A DNA stretch of 64,000 nt, taken from assembly GCF_018873765.1 (NCBI RefSeq), contig NC_057926.1, forward strand, positions 45,995,043-46,059,042, given 5' to 3'. Shown piece after piece: positions 12,160 to 23,962 of the stretch (within the stretch, counting starts at the first letter, position 1; every line of letters begins with the position of its first letter). The position numbers and the translations under genes were made by a program. The DNA is from Telopea speciosissima. Taxonomy: Eukaryota; Streptophyta; Magnoliopsida; Proteales; Proteaceae. The notes beneath the pieces were generated by a model that did not search any database, was not told the origin of the DNA, and was given only the letters and a program-made list of their open reading frames with translations.

Positions 12160-13226
12160 TTTTATGCATTCTTGCTCTCTTTCCTGTTCCCTCTAATATG
12201 TTTTTTCCTTTTTTTTTTTTTTGCATATAGTGCTTTTGTCAATGACTTTCTTTGTAACTTTTTTTTTTAACTTCTAAGCAAATTGAATCCCATCATATTG
12301 TCCTTTTTTCCTTCTTCTTTCCACCAAAACAGGGATTTCCCTGTGTCTTCATTACAACTTGGGCAGGGTGGGTCCAGTGGAATCTTGTCTCACAAAATGA
12401 TTCGGCATGAATGTTTTTCCCTATGAAGTCAAGGAAATTTTAAACAAGTTTTGTTTGAGTAATGAAAAAATAAATCTAAAAATTATTCAAACATTTGCTA
12501 CCATGTGGATGGGGGGGGGGGGGGGGGGGGAGGAAGAGGAAATCTTTGAAATTCCTATATTATTAAGTGTTTAATTTAGGAACATCAGCTATTCAAGGTT
12601 CAAACCTTGAAAACATTCTGTAAGATGGAGAACAGTCATGTGCTGCCAATCAAATTTCATAAATCATTATATAAGTTTACTTTGTGTGAAGGTGAGGTGG
12701 CTACTACTATGTTCAGTTGTCATTATTCATATATTTGCATCTGTTGCTGTGGATTTAACTCTTTAAAGTCCTGAAGATTTCTGCAATTCCTAGGTCTTAC
12801 TTTTTGGATGCCTGGAAAGAAAATGAAAGCCCTATTTTAGACCAAAGTCAACCAGAATTCCTGTTTCTAATTGTTCAAACCATATTGCTCTAACATTTAC
12901 ATTGAAGTTTCCTTATTAGGAAAAAAAACACATCTCCTGACACTTTACCAACGGTTTTCTTTCTCTAAGCATTGTCACTTGACTTTATTATTTTGGTCTG
13001 GGAAATCAACAGGATCGAATGTAGGATTTTAGTACATGGTACGGTATCAGTACTGATATTGGTCGCCACTGATACTCATACTAATGCAGATACGGATCAG
13101 TCATATGGGGCTGGATCGAGTTGTTTTCCCCCCTCAAAATACTGATAAGGGGTTTCTTTGACCATTTTGCTCTCCCTGTTCTGATACGGCGGATCCGGTC
13201 TCGATACCTAAAACCATGATCTAATG
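12160..13226. other. 3' flank of helicase copy 1, no gene
   Basis: Shares sequence with the 3' flank of copy 2 (53031 to about 53600), starting with the common TTCTTGCTCTC-TTCCTGTTCCCTCTAA text, so the duplication extended past the stop codon. It includes a pure run of 20 G at 12511-12530. No open frame of interest is seen. Confidence 0.7.
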
Positions 13227-14190
13227 GTAAGAACTAGGGGTGAAATAGGGCTGGGTTTTTTAAAACCCTAGCCCAACCCTGAATCCTCTTAGCTAAATCC
13301 AAGCCCAACCCGGCACTAGGTCGGGTTGAGATATCTCAATCCTGCCAAGCCCATCCCAGCCTAGCCTTAATTTGCCCTCATCGGTTCAGGCTGGGTTGGG
13401 TTGGCCTTGATTGATCCAGATTTTTGCTAGGGCCTGGTTGCCCCTGACTTGCCCTATTTTTTTACAATTTACGTCGCCCTATGCATTAAAAAATGAGACA
13501 CATGTGATTGGGTGTTGGATTGTTTAATACTCAATTGACTATTAGACTTTTCTTTGGGCAAAAAAACTTAGCCCAATCTTAAAATTGCAAATATTTCGTT
13601 CAATAGATAACTAGCCTTTTTTTTGGATAAACCAATAGATAAATAGACATTAAATAAAAATTGCAAAAATGTAAACAATAAATTGTAAGCATAACCTAAT
13701 ATAGGTTTGGGTTGGGCTTAGTCCGAGGCCTCAACCCTAGCCCAGCCTGACCTTGACCCAGGGCATGAAAATTTCAACCCTAACCTGTCCTTAGGGTTGA
13801 AAATCCAGCCCAAGGCCTGTTTGGGCTCAGGGTAGGCTCAGGCCGACAAGGTCAAACTTACACCCCTAGTAAGAACCCAAACTTGAAGGTAAGTGATCTC
13901 TTAGATGATGGTAGCAAGTGGTGTCAGCCAATCCGATCCCAATACATCTAATGGTAGCTACCCAAACTTAAAGGTAAGAGATATCTTAGATGATGGTAGC
14001 AAGTGGTATCAACCAATCCAATCCCAATACCTAAAAACCATGATCTAATGGTAGCTACCCAAACTTGAAAATAAGTGATCTCTTAGATGATGGTAGCAAG
14101 TGATATCAGCCAATTCAATACCAATACCTAAAACTATGACCTAATCAATGGTATCAATCCAAACTTGATGGTAGCAAGTGGAGTTCAAAA
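13020..14190. repeat. Imperfect tandem repeat of about 95-100 bp, split by a hAT-like MITE
   Basis: Units containing CCCAAACTTGAAGGTAAG, GATGATGGTAGCAAGTGG and CCATGATCTAATGGTA recur at about 13876, 13955, 14053 and, in part, 14155. The text just left of the MITE (GATACCTAAAACCATGATC at about 13200) is the end of another unit, so the MITE landed in an existing array. Confidence 0.7.
13235..13868 (+). mobile_element. hAT-like non-autonomous element, 634 bp
   Basis: Ends are TAGGGGTG and CACCCCTA. A perfect 8-bp target duplication GTAAGAAC flanks it (13227-13234 and 13869-13876), the length used by hAT transposases. The interior is a run of GGGTTGGGCT/CCCAACCCT-type words and has no transposase. 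The same family occurs at 24655-25203 and 55393-55941. Confidence 0.88.
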
Positions 14191-14254
14191 TTTCTAAACA
14201 CATTTTCCGATAATGAAAGTAATGCCAAAGAATACTTGGTAGATTTAGCCATTT

Positions 14255-14390
14255 AGGTAAGGGTGTAAAAAAAACCCGACCAGCCCGAGCTCACCCTAAC
14301 CTGCCTTGAACCCGGACAGGGCCGAGCCAAGCCTAGGATTAACTCAAGGTTGGACTGGGTTGAGTCTTTTCCTGGCCCGATCAAGAAAAT
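14255..14390 (+). mobile_element. Fragment of the hAT-like family
   Basis: Begins AAGGGTGTAAAAA and continues with CCCGACC/CCCGAGC/GGGCCGAGCC words like the 634-bp element. The second end is not found, so it is a fragment. Confidence 0.45.
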
Positions 14391-16261
14391 ATGGAGAAAT
14401 TCCCCAATGATCTGGGCAACTCTTCTTAACGGAGGTAGTAATGAATAATGGAAATAAACAATACCTGCTTGTAAAACTCCTCTACACTCATAATCTGTGT
14501 AAATTTCATAAGAAGATAATGTAGGGAAGATGAATACATACAGAAGGTCCACACTTCCATCTCCTCCCTAAACAGTACATTCTGTTGAAGTGGTAATTCT
14601 GTGGAAAGGTCAAGTCCCCTGTTTTTAATTAGGTCGAACTTCAGATTTTAACCATTGCTCTAAGCACTGGCCCCGTAAAAGGGATGTTGGGTCCTTGGAG
14701 GGGTGGGTTCGGAGTTGGTCCTAAGCTTTGGCATTTTTGCATAAAGTGATCGCCCTCAAGATTCGAACCCGAGCATTTGCCCTAACAGCTTGAACCTTTT
14801 ACCATTGCTCTATAGATATTAAGAACTTAAAATTGGGGGAGTACCTCTAACCTATGTTCTTCTTCAGCTTGTTATATCAAATCGAGGCCCAGTGGTGATC
14901 CTCAAGCTTCATGCGTTAGAGTTTCCAAACTTGATTGGCCAGAATAAGATCTTCTTTACCATGTAATCGGTGTCATATAGGGATAGAATAAGATCAGACC
15001 CAAGTAGTGCCTGTTAATGGATCTTGTCTTAAGAGAATCACATGTATCTGGTGTAAAAAGAAGCTGATCTTGGATCCACGTGATATTAGCCCTTTACTAC
15101 TTGTCTGAGGGACCATACTATAGTAACAACTAGTGATTCGAATGCCTGCCTTTTTATGGCACAAATGCAATCCAAGAGAGTCGATCCCTTGACCTCCTCT
15201 TGGGGGGCATGTAGTCAACCTGCAATGCCTCCAACCAATCAAGGTAGTGGTTGTTTTCGTCCTGTATTTAGTTGGGAGACCCTATTTACAGGCTTCACTA
15301 TTTTGCGACCATTTGGAAGGCAGTTAACCTGAAACTTTTTAACTTATACAATGACATCATTAAGGAAGTCAATTTGGGACTAGGACCCGGAACTATCTCG
15401 GAACCAACCTGCTAAAGCTCCAGAATCGATTCGTTCCATTATTAAATGGGATGGTACTGGGAGTTGATTTTGGGATCGATTATCAAATGGGATGAGATGG
15501 TTATAGGACGGATTTCCCAACAGGTCCATAATTGAAAGGGCTAATAAGGAACCAACACGAACCGGTACCTGTAGGGCCATTTAAGATGTATATTTTACTT
15601 ATGGGCAAGAGATTGTTGCCTGGTCGCATGGCCCCTACACCAATATGGGGGCTAATGAGAGTCCGTGTAGGGGCATCACATGAATAGGATTTTTTATTTC
15701 AAGGGGGTGGGGCGGCAAGTCTGCACGCTCCTGTATCAGGGTAGGGGCCATATGACGATGCAACACATTCTTTTTCCCTTTAGTTATTTAGTTAATGGGA
15801 GTGTTTGAATGATACGTCTATAGATGTGCTTAAAACTTGACACCTTCATTTAATTGTCCCTAGTCTTATTTCCAAAAGTATTTAATGTAGATTTTTCAAT
15901 GAGGGTAAATCTATTATTTTATCTAAGAATTGCATTAAATGTTGCATTAAATGAATTTCACATTTTAAAAAATGCTTTCTTTTAGGTACATTTTGGGAAT
16001 TTTAACATACCCTAAACCTAGAAATAGTACCTCCAAGTAAAAAAGAGAGCAGAGTACTTCACCAAAAAAAAAAAAAAGAGAGCAGAGTAGAGAAAGAGAG
16101 ATAGAGGGAGAAGAAGAGAAGGGACTATCAAGAATAACAACCCATAGATTGCAATCTCCCTCCCATTTTCTATTTATATAAATTCAAATAGTACAAAAAG
16201 CAAGGAATTCTTCAATCCTTGCCATAGAATGAAAGACTAGACAACTTGTCTAATCTAACTA
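14391..16261. other. Intergenic DNA with a possible MITE at 15603-15778
   Basis: No gene is recognised. At 15603 and 15778 the text GGGCAAGAGATTGTTGC and, inverted, GGGAAAAAGAATGTGTTGC suggests a MITE of about 176 bp with imperfect terminal inverted repeats. The stretch around 15030-15080 shares GGATCTTGTCTTAAGAGAAT with 22050, a dispersed repeat. The region 15300-15580 is GGAACC-rich low-grade repeat. Confidence 0.5.
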
Positions 16262-17879
16262 GGAAAGAAAAAACTAAAGCTGATGTGCCAAAGAAACACT
16301 TATATTTGAGCATTTTGAGTGCCTAAAACCATTGAGGGATCAGAACTAAACCGTCCCATTAGCAAAGAAGATCTAATCCTAGTTTTGGGGCCATTTAATA
16401 TGCATGATGCTTCTTGGGGCCTAGAATCGATAAGGAACGGTCTTGATTACCAAACTATCTCATATGACACCCTTAGTCCTTAAACATCATGGGCCTACGT
16501 GATAATACTTCTGTTTCTTTATTTCTCTATTTGTCTTGTTCTTGGGAACCAAAAAATAAGAGAAATCCATTTGTTAATATTGGTTCATTTTGGTTCTTGG
16601 GAATGAACAGACGAAAAAGTTTGTGAGAAATAGAAAAAAAAAAAAAGAAGTTCCAATTTGAAGTTTCTCTCTCCTAGAAATAAGAGAGGGGGGGAGTTGC
16701 TATTTAATGAGCATATGGTTAGTTTGATGAGCAAAGCAGTAATTTCTTGTTCAAAATAAAACACCACGTCTAGTGCAATTTCAACCACCACCACCGCTAC
16801 CATCAAATTTTTAGGTATTCAATGATATTTTTGAAAATTTATAGAATTTTAGAAACAGAAATGATTGTGCATAACAAACACGTTTCTGATTTTTTTTTGA
16901 CCTAGAAATATAAATTATTATGCTTTATCAAACCCATTTTTTTGTCCAGAAATTTGGTTCACTAACAAAAATACATAAAGCCATTTTTGGAATAGAAACA
17001 TAACCCAAAAACAGAAATGTTATCATGCAAGAATTTTCATCCAATTGGATGCTACCATAAGTCTCCATTTGTTTCGATGTAAAATTTTGCATGATAAATT
17101 TTACATGTTGAAAAATTTTTCAATACTTGTTTCCATAAAAAAACAAGCATCGAGAAACTTTTATCCATGTAAAATTTTTTAAGTCAAGTAAAATACATTA
17201 ATATTACAAAGGAAAAAATGCGAATCGAATCGATAGGGAAGAGTCGATGATTGAGTTAATGCGTTCACATTGGGAAAAGTAAACGATTGAGTTTGATTCT
17301 TAAAATTCACACAATATTACTGTAAACCTGTACTCTATCTCCTTGGTAGCAGTCTTTGCCAATGTTGAAGATCTTACTAGAATTGTTTACCTGGTGGAGC
17401 AGTTCCCAACTTAATTAACCCACTGGGTCGCTCCATCTCTTTCTTGGCTTTTTATACATCCTTCATTCACTGCTCGATCATATCTGATTCGATGTCTCAA
17501 ACCTGTTTGGGTTAACAGATCCAATCGGATCCGACCCGACCTGACCCGGTTTATTCTAGAACTTTTCTTCCATGCAACGTTTGCATGTAAAGGGATTCAG
17601 ACTTCAGGGATGAGAATTTCAGGTGTTATTTTTCTAATGGTTGGGATTTCCTTTCCTAGGTTTCTTTCTCCTCTTTCTCATCTTTTCTCCTTTTACCTTC
17701 CTTATGAGCTAAGAAATCCATTAATTTCTTTCTCTTTTCTCCTTTCTTCTTTCATTTGAGACTTTTTATTGTGGATTCGTAAGGTGAGACTGAAAGTGGG
17801 TTCTCACTTCTCACTTCTCAGGTTATCTTTGTTTAATACAGAGTGAAAGAAGAAGAGAGAAAGAGAGAGATTAGAGGAG

Positions 17880-17993
17880 ATGGAGAAAGATTCAGTTAAG
17901 AAGAAGGGAAAGCTTACAGACACAGAGTTGATTGATTTGGTGTTTTCATGGAAACTAGAAGATGTCATGCACGAAGAGCTTTACAAGGATCAA
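17880..17993 (+). CDS. Orphan or alternative first coding exon of the helicase gene
   Basis: Encodes 38 residues, beginning [14 protein letters not shown] and ending LYKDQ, which differ from exon 1 of copy 2 (26213-26326) at only 3 positions (A4D, R15T, N31H). The start codon, the GA-rich leader (AGAGAAAGAGAGAGA) and the splice donor after GATCAA are all kept. There is no second exon nearby, as block A ends at 19873. It could be a dead fragment of a lost third tandem copy, or a working alternative promoter and first exon that splices to 28078, since the phase (0) fits. The preserved frame permits but does not prove the latter. Confidence 0.7.
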
Positions 17994-18586
17994 GTTCGCC
18001 ATTTTCACCTCTGTTCCTCTTCTTTACGGTCTAATCATAGTTTTTGGAATAGTTTAACCTCTTTGTGTTTTTTCCAGATTGAGATTGAGATAATAAGATT
18101 AACGAGACAAATTCTCTCTGGTTTCTAAAATCTTTCAAACCCAAAACTGAATCGTATCACGTAAGAGTTGCATTGAGTCTACGGCCAGTCAACCATAAGT
18201 AATAAGCCCATCAAACGGTACGTTGTTCATGGGCTTGTTAAAGGAGCCCACATGGCATAAAATTGAGGACCGTCACGATATTTAACCGGTTCGGTATATC
18301 AGGTTTGTGTCGTTTCCTTCACCTGTATGTACCCTTCGGTACCATTAATTTCCACCTTCCTTATGCTCTGCCTGTCATAAGGCTCACAGCTTCCAGACTA
18401 GTTCTTCAATGGGTCATCCTATGTTCTTGGCCTTTCTCTCAAAACCTGAACTTAGTTGCAGTTGGAAGATTTTCTTCTTTCTCTTAGCTTTATGATCTTT
18501 CAAGTTTGCCTCATTAGTTGATTCATTTAGGAGCTTTGCCCATGAATGTTTTTGGTTTCAAAGCCTAGATGGGATCATTACAAGGA

Positions 18587-18724
18587 CGATCCAGATCCTC
18601 TACTGCCAAGCTGCCCGGCAGGACCGTGCTGCCCAGACATATGGGTAAGGCGAACATTAAATGCAGCATTGTATCTGGACAGCACGGTCAAGCCGGGCAG
18701 CTTGACAGTAAAGGATTCAAATTG
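18587..18724. mobile_element. Mutator-like MITE, 138 bp
   Basis: Long terminal inverted repeats (GATCCTCTACTGCCAAGCTG against, inverted, GAATCCTTTACTGTCAAGCTG) cover most of it. It is flanked by 9-bp TTACAAGGA (18578-18586) and TTACAGGGA (18725-18733). Block B at about 26890 has the uninterrupted site ATTACAAGGAGAAG, which proves insertion. A 9-bp target duplication is typical of Mutator-like elements. Confidence 0.87.
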
Positions 18725-18963
18725 TTACAGGGAGAACATTAAAAACTCAAACTCACCCGAGTCATTGAGTCAAATGACTCGGGAAGCCCTTTTTGCAAAA
18801 TCAGTCTCTCTCATTTAGTTTCAATTTTTTGTGGTTGTTTAATATAACTTGTTAATTCTATTCATATGGTGGTGAACAGTGATAAGATATTAGAAAAAAT
18901 ATGTGTGTGGGTCGTTGACTCTCAAATGCAAGTAAATCATTAATTTCTCCTATTTTTAATGCT

Positions 18964-19083
18964 TTTTGGTAAAGAAAGATCTATTCATTTGATCGTGCAA
19001 AACACGTAAGAGATGGAGATAACAACTCAATCAACCACGGAGTGGAATTGGGCCACACTGTTGTGCACGAACAAGACAGGGCC
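18964..19083 (-). mobile_element. 5'-truncated LINE tail, 120 bp
   Basis: Flanked by a perfect 17-bp duplication CTCCTATTTTTAATGCT (18947-18963 and 19084-19100). Its left end begins with a T-run, so the A-tail is on the minus strand. Block B lacks it. Confidence 0.78.
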
Positions 19084-19108
19084 CTCCTATTTTTAATGCT
19101 AACAAGAG

Positions 19109-19440
19109 GTTTTTTTTTTCTTTTTCTTTTCTCTGGTAAGAAGAAAATTTATTGAGCTAGGGAGTCATTACAACCAGTGGCTTCTTTCTCACAAAGATGA
19201 AGAAGCCAAGGAGTGGTTTCAGGAAAGTCTTGGTGGAATCAAATTGTTATTCGTTAATTCAGCAGCTATCCTCTTCTGATCCGAAGCTTGCCATTCAGAG
19301 TATTCATCATGATATTGTTCAGCTTCAGAAATCTTTTGATGATTGCTCTTTTTCTTTTGTTCCAAGGTCTACCAATAGTGTGGCTGATGCCTTGACTAGG
19401 TCGGCCCTTTCGATTAAGTCTCTGATTGATTGGCCTATTG
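19109..19440 (-). mobile_element. 5'-truncated LINE tail with inverted 5' part (RNase H)
   Basis: Begins with a T-run and minus-strand LINE 3' end text (AAATTTATTGAGCTAGGGAG...CACAAAGATGAAGAAGCC) that resembles the 3' end of the LINE at 22647. At about 19205 it switches to plus-strand RNase H coding sequence (VESNCYSLIQQL, then RSTNSVADALTR). A head-to-head junction inside one insertion is the known twin-priming product of L1-type elements. The empty site is visible in block B near 27130. Confidence 0.75.
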
Positions 19441-19882
19441 GTAGAATGAGAGGTCATGTTGGACACTGTAAGATAATGCAATTATAAAACTATCTCCCAC
19501 CGATAGGATTGGCCTGCCATTTAATTTCACATAGACATTCATCAACAAATTGATTTGGTTGTATTAAAAAGTTTCCCTGATATTTTTGATAAACTCCTAT
19601 GTCTAATGTTTTTTTTGAAGAGTGGGAATACGATATTCTTGGCTTCAATTTATACAATTACAAAGTGAAATATTGGTACTAGTTTTTAATAGGTCTGCAC
19701 TCTGCATTCAACTTTTCAAAATGTCTTGGCATTTGCGGATATTCGCAATTGCAAATTCGATCTCAATTTTCAAGATTACATTGCTACCCACCATTGTTGC
19801 ACTCTAAACGGCTCCCGCTGGGTTTTGCATTCAATTTTTAGTGTAGATATTAGAGTCTTGATATTTGAATACTATGGAACAA

Positions 19883-20012
19883 TATGAGCGGGAAATCTTC
19901 ATGTACGTGAACGACTCACAGTCGTTCAGATGGAATATTCTCACAGATTGAATTCCATCTGAACGGCTGTGAATCATTCACATACACTCACGTACGTGAA
20001 GATTCACCGAAC
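19883..20012. mobile_element. Palindromic MITE, about 130 bp
   Basis: AATCTTCATGTACGTGAACG at the left and, inverted, AATCTTCACGTACGTGAGTG at the right, plus internal arms CAGTCGTTCAGATGGAAT and ATTCCATCTGAACGGCTG, form a near-complete foldback. The exact ends and target duplication are not certain. Confidence 0.65.
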
Positions 20013-20341
20013 TCTGGAACAACACCTCCATAACTATAGTAAACAAGAAAGGCAACATGGGGCACTCTCGCCGAATCCCAACTTACTTAGGGAAATAACT
20101 TTTAGGGTTTCCATTGATCAAAATGGAAAACTTAAGACAAAGAAATGTACTTTTACACCCGTATCACAAACCTCTGGGGAAATTTCATAAGGAGCAAGCT
20201 ATATCTGATAAACTCCCACCAGACTTAATCGAAGGTCTTGTGGACATCCAACTTCATGGCTAAGTAGTGAGCTTTCTGTTTCTATTCAATGCAATAAAGG
20301 AACTGAACCTCCTACTCAAGGGTTGGATGCTAATTGTCCAG

Positions 20342-20529
20342 GGATCGTTCTCCTCTTAGGTTCCTCGCCCAGTCAAGTGCGCAGGTTCCTCTAATAGGGA
20401 GGCAAAAATGATGACCTCACCCCCTGCCCGAACACACTGCCCGGGTGGGGTGAGGTTGTCATTTCCTCCATCCCTATGAGAGGAACCTGCGAACCTGACC
20501 GGTCAGCGAACCTGAGAGGAGAAAAATTC
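20342..20529. mobile_element. Mutator-like MITE, 188 bp
   Basis: Flanked by a perfect 10-bp duplication AATTGTCCAG (20332-20341 and 20530-20539). Ends pair as GTTCTCCTCTTAGGTTC and, inverted, TTTCTCCTCTCAGGTTC; a second paired arm CGCAGGTTCCTCT lies inside. No coding content. Confidence 0.85.
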
Positions 20530-20781
20530 AATTGTCCAGTACTTTGCCTTTTTAGTAGAAAAGAACTTCACTGAAGGACAGAAAAAAATTACTTCAACTA
20601 GTCAACCAAACTAAACAAGAAACAATCACTGCAATAGACAAAGTAGAAGTAGTATTGTCAATTGTCATGAGCCACAGTTCCTATTGATACCAATGAACTC
20701 AAAAGCATGCAAGACGTTCAAAAACAACTAGTAAATAGAACAACCATTAAAATTTGTTTTTGGGTTGTTATTTTTTTTTTT

Positions 20782-21140
20782 GGGTAAATTACATGTCACC
20801 CCCTGATTTTTTAAAAAACTCAAATCACCCCTGGTTTAGACCCCAATATGACAAATTAGTTCCTACCATTAGTTTTATGCTGTTAAGTGATGATGTCAGC
20901 CAAATAAATAAATTTAAATCCCTAAACTACCCTTGACAAAATGTTGAAGATGAAGGAAGGCTTGTATTGTAAATTTAATTCTAATGTTTTAGTACAAGGG
21001 GTAAAATAGTCCTTTCACACCAATAACTAACAGCAGACTGCTAACACCGTTACTATAGAGGGGGTGATTTGAGTTTTTTCAAATACCAGGGGGTGATCTG
21101 AGTTTCATTTGAGAACCAGGGGGTGACATGTAATTTACCC
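20782..21140. mobile_element. MITE with GGGTAAATTACATGTCACCC ends, 359 bp
   Basis: Starts GGGTAAATTACATGTCACCC and ends with its near-exact inverse, GGGGGTGACATGTAATTTACCC. T-runs on both sides could be a 9-bp target duplication within the poly-T of the adjoining LINE. The interior is AT-rich and non-coding. Confidence 0.85.
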
Positions 21141-21840
21141 TTTTTTTTGTTTTGGCTTCTTACAAGATAAGTCGGGGGAAGCCAATAAGAGATAACAAAA
21201 AAGGAGAAAAAAGAATTATACAACCATAAATAAACCACCCTCAAACAGGGGAAGCACCAGAAACCATGAGCTGAATAGGCAAACGCCAAGTGGAGACCAA
21301 GAACCTGTTATGGGGAGTATCAATACAAGGATTTTGGAAAGCTTGCATCTTACTTCTAATCTCAAATGAGATCGAATCCCAAATTTGTTGGATATATAGT
21401 TCTAGAGCATCTAGCCTGATTCTTTAGGTTCCGTTCCATCCAAATATGATAAATGATAGCTCCAAACGCAATCTTACCAATTGAGTCTAAACTTGATTTC
21501 CCTTTAAATATTTTTCTAATCCATTTTCACTGTGCCTCAAAGGTCTTTAATCCTCCGATTGGAAGGTCAACATTTACAAATTTTTTTGAGTTGTTATTCA
21601 TGTCACAAGGATAGGTTAAATTTGAAAAAATGAAAAAATGAGGAAAAGACCAGTACCTAATGAGTGGTGGGACATGGAAGCATCCATTACGATAGTAAAC
21701 TGCGTCCATTCTCCTCTCAACACCTCTTTTTAGTCTCTGACCAAATACTCCCTGCCTTACCTTCCTCCCATTTTTGGCGGAGCTCAAGCTCTCCTTGAAG
21801 TGGCTGTGGATGGTTGAAGAATACCTATGCATGCTGCAAA
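21141..21840 (-). mobile_element. 5'-truncated L1-type LINE end (post-RT region)
   Basis: On the minus strand near 21520-21370 it reads KIAFGAIIYHIWMERN, the conserved end of the zf-RVT region in many plant LINEs, followed by an untranslated end and a run of A (T-run at 21141-21148). The 5' limit near 21840 is a guess. It is a non-coding remnant with stops. Confidence 0.6.
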
Positions 21841-22638
21841 GTATTTCTTTGTGTAATTGATATTTCCAAAAAAAGAAATCAGGGTTTTAGAAATCCGGAA
21901 TCATCTTTGTCGTCATCTCTCTAAGCCCTCTTCACCCTCCCCCCCCCTTTGTTAGTTGTAGGATTCTGTTGACTTGTTTTAACCAATCTGGATCCAATTA
22001 CATCCAACGAGATATCTAAATTACCTGTACCTGACCTAATTTTGAAATGGATCTTGTCTTAAGAGAATCACATATGGCGTAAAAAGAATCTGATCTTGGA
22101 TACAAACCACTCCATTTATTGCCTAGTGGTATATGTCTTCTTTGTACAAATGAATAGTAGTATTTATGTATAGATATTTGTATCTTCTTGTAGAGATTAA
22201 AGATGGAACTTGGACCCTTTTCTTATATTTAAGTTTCTTACAAACTGGTATTAAATATGACCATATATGAGTCTTATATGAGGAAAAGATCTCTACTTGA
22301 TGGTTTTTTCTACGTCCTCTCACAAGGCATCGTGAAATGATGCTTCTGCCCCCGGTTAGATACGCAGGCGTGCTCGCCCCCCCCCCTCCCTAATTCGCCT
22401 AGATGCTTGTGTAGAGATCATGCGACCAAGTAGAGATCTCTTGCCCGTCTTATGTATAAAACTATTTCTTCATTCTCATGACTGTCTTTGGGTTAGAATC
22501 CAGAGCTGATCTTGATAACTCCTACTTACTTGAAAGAAAAAGTTTTCTTTTTTAGTAAAACATAAAAGAAAAAGTTAAATCTAACAATTTCCACACACAC
22601 ACAAAATATATTTGGCCTCTCCACTAGCCATGTATTAT
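21841..22638. other. Intergenic DNA, no gene seen
   Basis: Contains pyrimidine runs (22375-22390), a dispersed repeat at 22045-22105 shared with 15020-15080, and no convincing coding frame. Confidence 0.5.
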
Positions 22639-22646
22639 TAGTCAAT

Positions 22647-23303
22647 TTTATTTTTTTTGGGTAAACGGGGAATTTATTGATGAGAGGGGTGGGTACAAGC
22701 AGTAGCATCAGTCACACAAAGATCCTGAAGCCACCGAATGGAGTTTGGCCAATCTGTCACGCACCCAAGTGACAGGGTCTTCCTGGCCAAGGCATCTGAA
22801 ATACAATTCATAGTCCTGGAAACAAAAAAAAAGACAATGTTGGAGAAAGAAGAAGCAAGCTTCGACACATCAACAACGAGGTCCTTCACCTCCCAAGAAA
22901 GCGCTTGCTCACCATTGATGAACCGAATAGCTTCCTTACTATCAGACTCCACAACAATGCTGTCCAGCCCCAATTCCAAAGCAGCCATTAAGGCACTATG
23001 AACGGCCAGCACCTCCCCTTGAATGATCGAACCAAACTGAAAAGGAATGGACCGCGCCAAGGAGAAAGCCCATGTATGATCTCTACAGACCACACCCAAA
23101 CCACCTTTCTCGGTACCTTTGGAAAAAGCCGCATCACAATTCAACTTAGAGGTACCCACCGGAGGGGGATTCCACATGGAACAACAGTGAGGAGACGCAC
23201 CAGTAGTAGGAGAAGAGTGGTTATCCTGCTTCTGAACAGCATTACAGAACTCCAAGAAAGCATTGTCAGCCAGTCAATTGTCTGTTACCAAAAAATTAAA
23301 AAA
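22647..23303 (-). mobile_element. 5'-truncated LINE with RNase H domain
   Basis: The minus strand encodes an RNase H of the RVT_3 type over 23180-22690: KLNCDAAFSKGTEKGGLGVV, then EVLAVHSALMAALELG, VVESDSKEAI and SRTMNCISDALARK. It ends TCAATAAATTCCCC and an A-run at 22648-22660. TAGTCAAT flanks it at 22639-22646 and 23304-23311, a possible short target duplication. Only the last domain of ORF2 was copied; that part is open for 193 codons, which suggests a recent insertion. Confidence 0.8.
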
Positions 23304-23962
23304 TAGTCAATGGTCAGACTTCCTAGGTAGATTTATGAGCAATGCTTTTGAAGTTTGAAAATTTTGTTTCTGTTATAGATTCAAACGAAATTTCATGGTT
23401 CAAGATGATAAGAATGTTTAATAAGGATAAAAAAGTAAAATTACAAACCTGTTGATACCTTAGGGGTGTCAGTAAGAAATTTCTTTAATTAATAGCTAAT
23501 AGTATAACCTATATAAGGTTATGTCAAAGTTAGAAATAAAAACTAAAGATGATGTGTCAAAAAAACACTTACATTTTAGTATTTTGAGTGCCTAGAACTA
23601 TTGAGGAATTGGAACTAAACCATCCCATTAGCAAATAAGACCTGATCCTAGTATTGGGGCTGTTTAATATACATGATGCTTCTTGGGGACTAGACTCGAC
23701 AAGGAACGATATTGATTACCCAAACCATCCCATATGGGGCCTGCATGATAACACTTTCGTTTATCTATTTCTTTGTTTTTTCGTTCTTGAGAACAAAAAA
23801 ATAAGAGAAATCCATTTGTTTCCCATATATATTTTTTTTCTTTTTTGTTCTTGGGAATGAACCAGGACAAAAATAAAATTTTTTGAGAGATAAAATAAAA
23901 AAATAAAAAGATCCAATTTGAAGCTTCTTTGTCCCAAAGATATAAGAGAGGTGGGGGAGAGT

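Larger units (their letters stand above)
16262..19873 (+). repeat. Block A: direct duplicate of the helicase copy 2 promoter, exon 1 and start of intron 1
   Basis: Colinear with block B (about 23533-27582). Shared text begins at AAAAACTAAAG on the left and ends at GATATTAGAGTCTTGATATTTG on the right. Between these points the two blocks differ mainly by discrete insertions: A has a MITE and two LINE tails, B has two foldback MITEs and a hAT-like element. Beyond 19873 no similarity to intron 1 remains. Block A is a 5'-end fragment without the rest of the gene. Confidence 0.88.

Noticed and set aside
14253-14552. Minus-strand frame of 99 codons
   Set aside because: Overlaps a fragment of the hAT-like family and flanking AT-rich DNA; no domain.
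22738-23306. Plus-strand open frames
   Set aside because: Antisense shadows of the minus-strand RNase H of the LINE at 22647-23303.
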